A stretch of 64,000 bases of DNA from a virus, in the IMG/VR virus record IMGVR_UViG_3300047323_000673, positions 116,808 through 180,807 of that record; one strand, written 5' to 3'. Position numbers and translations under genes: made by a program. The notes beneath the pieces are model-generated. The model made no database searches. It was not told the origin of the DNA and saw only the letters and a program-made list of their open reading frames with translations. This document shows, one piece after another, positions 61,668 through 64,000 of this stretch (its first letter is position 1; each line of letters begins with the position of its first letter).

Positions 61668-62475
61668 ACAACTTTAATTTCTTTAATTTTGAGTTATTTT
61701 CAACATTTAAAGATTGGGATAGCTGTTCATATTGCATTAAATTAAAAAGTTCTAGCTGCTTAATTTCAGGATCTTTTCTTAATTTATCTAACCAATCATC
61801 TAATGAAGTGCTTATATGATTATGACGCTTATATTTAGCAGATGCTTCCTTTAATACGGGTATATCAAAATTATAAGGGGAAGTTAATAAAGGATAATTT
61901 TTAAAATCATATTTAGGTATATAAAATAAAAATTGTTCATAAGCAGGTTTGTGTTGAGTAATATTAAAAGGAATTTTTACCAAACATAGTGGCTCTGGTG
62001 AAGTCCATGAAGCACTGAATACATTAATGTTAAGATGCTTTTTTTCCATAGAAGACAATTGAAATCCATCTTTTTTAAGATAAAAAGCATAGCTATTTTC
62101 TTCTAACATAAAACCATCAGAAAGTTTTTCTTTTTTTAAGACTTGCCTCCATAATTGTATATATTGAGAGGCATATTCTTCTTTAATATTTTGAGAATCC
62201 AGTTTATTTAAAATAGCTTTAATGAAAGGTGTAACTTCATTGTAATCATTAAACCTATAATTGGGTTGAAACATAAATGGTTTATGATATTGAGAATTAA
62301 GAGGAAACAATTCAAGGTAGGCACCATTATATTTGTCACTAAATATATTTAATTGGATATTTAAATCATTATTTTTTAGTGCTAATCCATCTACAATTGT
62401 ATTAAGATTAACATGAACAAATGTTGTGGGGTGTTCTAGTAATCGGCTAATGAAATTTATTAAAGGAGCTTCCAT
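61666..62475 (-). CDS. Orphan protein with shared tail
   Basis: 269 aa, alpha/beta, unrecognised. Starts MEAPLINFISRLLEHPTTFV and contains FMFQPNYRFNDYNEVTPFI. It ends LMQYEQLSQSLNVENNSK then LKKLKL, the window-wide tail. No signal or membrane segment. Confidence 0.75.
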   Translation of the reverse strand: MEAPLINFISRLLEHPTTFVHVNLNTIVDGLALKNNDLNIQLNIFSDKYNGAYLELFPLNSQYHKPFMFQPNYRFNDYNEVTPFIKAILNKLDSQNIKEEYASQYIQLWRQVLKKEKLSDGFMLEENSYAFYLKKDGFQLSSMEKKHLNINVFSASWTSPEPLCLVKIPFNITQHKPAYEQFLFYIPKYDFKNYPLLTSPYNFDIPVLKEASAKYKRHNHISTSLDDWLDKLRKDPEIKQLELFNLMQYEQLSQSLNVENNSKLKKLKL

Positions 62476-62610
62476 GATTATTCCTCAAATATAATTATTT
62501 TAACATTTAATTTTTAAAATGAAAATTAATTGACAATATTATTCATAGAGAGGATAATAATCACATAAATTATTAGGAAATATTTAAATTTTAAAGGATA
62601 AAATTAACTA

Positions 62611-63282
62611 ATGAAACCTATCACTAACAAAGCTAAGCAAATTCTTCTTGCTTACACATTTATCTTTCTGCCAATGTGGTCAATTTTTTTATTAAAAGAC
62701 CAAATGCACTTATCTTCTTTTGAATTTTTAGGAGTTCATCCAAGAAGCTTCCATTTTGCGGATGTTTTAGGAATAATGGGTTCATGGATGGTTCATAGTG
62801 ATTCTAATCACATTATTGGAAACAGTATTGGGCTTGTAGGATTACTTTTCTTTATTGCTTTATTTGAAACAAGAATTTTAACTTTATTCTTTGGTTTAAT
62901 TTTAACTTCAGGTATTTCTACTTGGCTATTAGGTGCGCCTAACACAGTTCATATTGGTGCTTCAGGTTTGTTGTTTGCAATGTTTGGTTATATTTTAGCA
63001 TCAGCTTGTACAGGTCGTCGTTGGATTTACTTCGTTCCCATCATTGCCGCAGCATCATATTTTGGTTTTGCTTATTATGGAGCTTTCTTAAATGGTTTAA
63101 TGGTAAAAGAAGATGTTTCTTTTGCTGCTCATTTCGGTGGACTATTAAGCGGTATTTTATTGGGTGTTTATTTTGAAAAAGAAGAAAAGGCAGAACGACC
63201 AATCTTCAAAGAAAACTTTAGAGATAAATGGGAAAGTTTTAAATGGAATGTTAGTTATAAGGTAAGAAATTTTAGAAAGTAA
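62611..63282 (+). CDS. Rhomboid intramembrane serine protease
   Basis: 223 aa, six membrane helices. HIIGNSIGLVGLLFF carries the first conserved H/N region; GASGLLFAMFGYI holds the catalytic serine (GxSG); AAHFGGLLSGILLGVYF holds the catalytic histidine. It cleaves membrane helices of substrate proteins. The cytoplasmic C-terminus is basic. The RBS is AAAGGA. Confidence 0.92.
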   Translation: MKPITNKAKQILLAYTFIFLPMWSIFLLKDQMHLSSFEFLGVHPRSFHFADVLGIMGSWMVHSDSNHIIGNSIGLVGLLFFIALFETRILTLFFGLILTSGISTWLLGAPNTVHIGASGLLFAMFGYILASACTGRRWIYFVPIIAAASYFGFAYYGAFLNGLMVKEDVSFAAHFGGLLSGILLGVYFEKEEKAERPIFKENFRDKWESFKWNVSYKVRNFRK

Positions 63283-63284
63283 AA

Positions 63285-63311
63285 AATTAAGGGAGCTTTG
63301 GCTCCCTTTGT
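63285..63311. terminator. Bidirectional terminator
   Basis: The stem AAGGGAGC/GCTCCCTT with a TTTG loop lies between convergent genes. Confidence 0.8.
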
Positions 63312-64000
63312 TATTCTGTAAATCCAAATGTTTGAATATCGTCTGCACTGAGAATTTTCTTTTCCTTTGTAGGTTTGTAATTATAACCTGCATTCATTAA
63401 TGGAATTTTCTTTACATGTTCATTATAAATATCACGATTATTATGTAAAAATCTTTGTAATCCAACCATTAAGATTGCTAAAACAAGAAATTGTGCTTGA
63501 GCAGTCTCAAGATTTTCCCAAGTTTTTTTATTTAGCATATAAGAGAACTTACGAGGATTTTCAGAGCTATTTAAATTAACTCTCCAAGCAATAATTGTTT
63601 CAAATCTTTCTCTTTCAAGGAAAATAGCTTGTTCAATGATATTAAGCAAGGATTCAAGTAAAGGAATAGGGATTGCTGTAGATTTACCAATAAAGCGAAA
63701 AATATTTTTTTGTTTTTCAGATTTAATAGTTCTCATAACATAAAAAATAGTGAAAGTTGGAACTAATAATGCTGATAAATAAAGTACATCTTTTTCTGTT
63801 ACCCACAAAATGACACCTACCAATGTAATTACAATTGATAATGTTATTAATAAAATAAATAGTGGACTTTTTAAAATAATTTTTTCAATACCAAAAGACC
63901 CTAATTCTTTTCTTAGTGCCTTTTCCATGCGAGAGAAACTTCTCAACATCTCTCTTGCCCAAACTAAGTCGTCCACACTAGCTGTGTTTTGTTCGTCCAT
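63311..64000 (-). CDS. Membrane protein, possibly partial
   Basis: 229 aa counted from an ATG exactly at the window edge (63998-64000); a start further upstream cannot be excluded. Two membrane helices about 48-95 (LFILLITLSIVITLVGVILWV, VLYLSALLVPTFTIFYV) and a third hydrophobic stretch about 165-182, then a polar C-terminus. No family recognised. Confidence 0.7.
   Translation of the reverse strand: MDEQNTASVDDLVWAREMLRSFSRMEKALRKELGSFGIEKIILKSPLFILLITLSIVITLVGVILWVTEKDVLYLSALLVPTFTIFYVMRTIKSEKQKNIFRFIGKSTAIPIPLLESLLNIIEQAIFLERERFETIIAWRVNLNSSENPRKFSYMLNKKTWENLETAQAQFLVLAILMVGLQRFLHNNRDIYNEHVKKIPLMNAGYNYKPTKEKKILSADDIQTFGFTE

Overview
The window is strongly AT-rich bacterial-type DNA. Most genes have Shine-Dalgarno sites, sigma70-like promoters (TTGACA/TATAAT type) and GC-rich hairpin-plus-T terminators. 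No ribosomal-protein, tRNA, central-metabolism or phage structural genes are present. The content is accessory: arrays of repeat proteins, a T4-lysozyme-like protein, DUF7768, a GIY-YIG endonuclease, a possible Acb1-like 2H phosphoesterase, a tmRNA and a stand-alone PheRS. This fits a very large phage or other large mobile replicon of a proteobacterium better than an ordinary chromosome segment. That is an inference, and a bacterial chromosome or megaplasmid cannot be excluded. The tmRNA tag ANDTNYSLAA is of the gamma/betaproteobacterial style.

Layout. 1-12338 is a minus-strand array of 15 ankyrin-repeat genes, with one main promoter and two likely internal promoters. 12502-16773 is an NAD-salvage module: pncB diverges from nadD-like and nrtR-like genes, and the promoters of pncB and of nadD carry the same TTAGTTG-N7-CAACTAA operator. 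16805-24415 holds a MESH1/SpoT-like HD hydrolase, a LuxI/FeeM-like acyltransferase, a metallophosphoesterase, a 2H phosphoesterase, a membrane-anchored lysozyme-like protein, an RNase H-like protein and an XpaC-like protein. 24532-34012 is an envelope island: a solute-binding/VWA lipoprotein, a second solute-binding protein, a DUF2807-like protein, LemA and two TPM-domain proteins. 34105-42221 has a nonsense-interrupted RNase HI gene, small secreted or membrane proteins, a candidate structured RNA (about 36095-36345) and a diguanylate cyclase. 42330-43748 is a mitochondrial-type PheRS preceded by a Phe-codon-rich leader peptide and an attenuator. 43968-47157 has three DUF4116 genes. 47203-47557 is a circularly permuted two-piece tmRNA, followed by a GIY-YIG nuclease gene. 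48427-64000 has a DUF285 protein, an XRE regulator, a UPF1-like helicase with a nuclease-like C-terminus, two YubB-like proteins, a photolyase, 17-bp tandem repeats, a DUF7768 protein, a rhomboid protease and several orphans.

The signal that ties the window together is a shared C-terminal tail. At least 24 proteins from unrelated families (ankyrin, DUF4116, DUF285, YubB-like, orphans) end in a leucine-patterned helix (LxxxL), a short polar linker and a terminal K-[KR]-x-K-[VIL]. The enzymes and regulators lack it. This suggests a common sorting, packaging or export signal, or a nuclear-localisation-like signal, that defines a class of co-deployed proteins.
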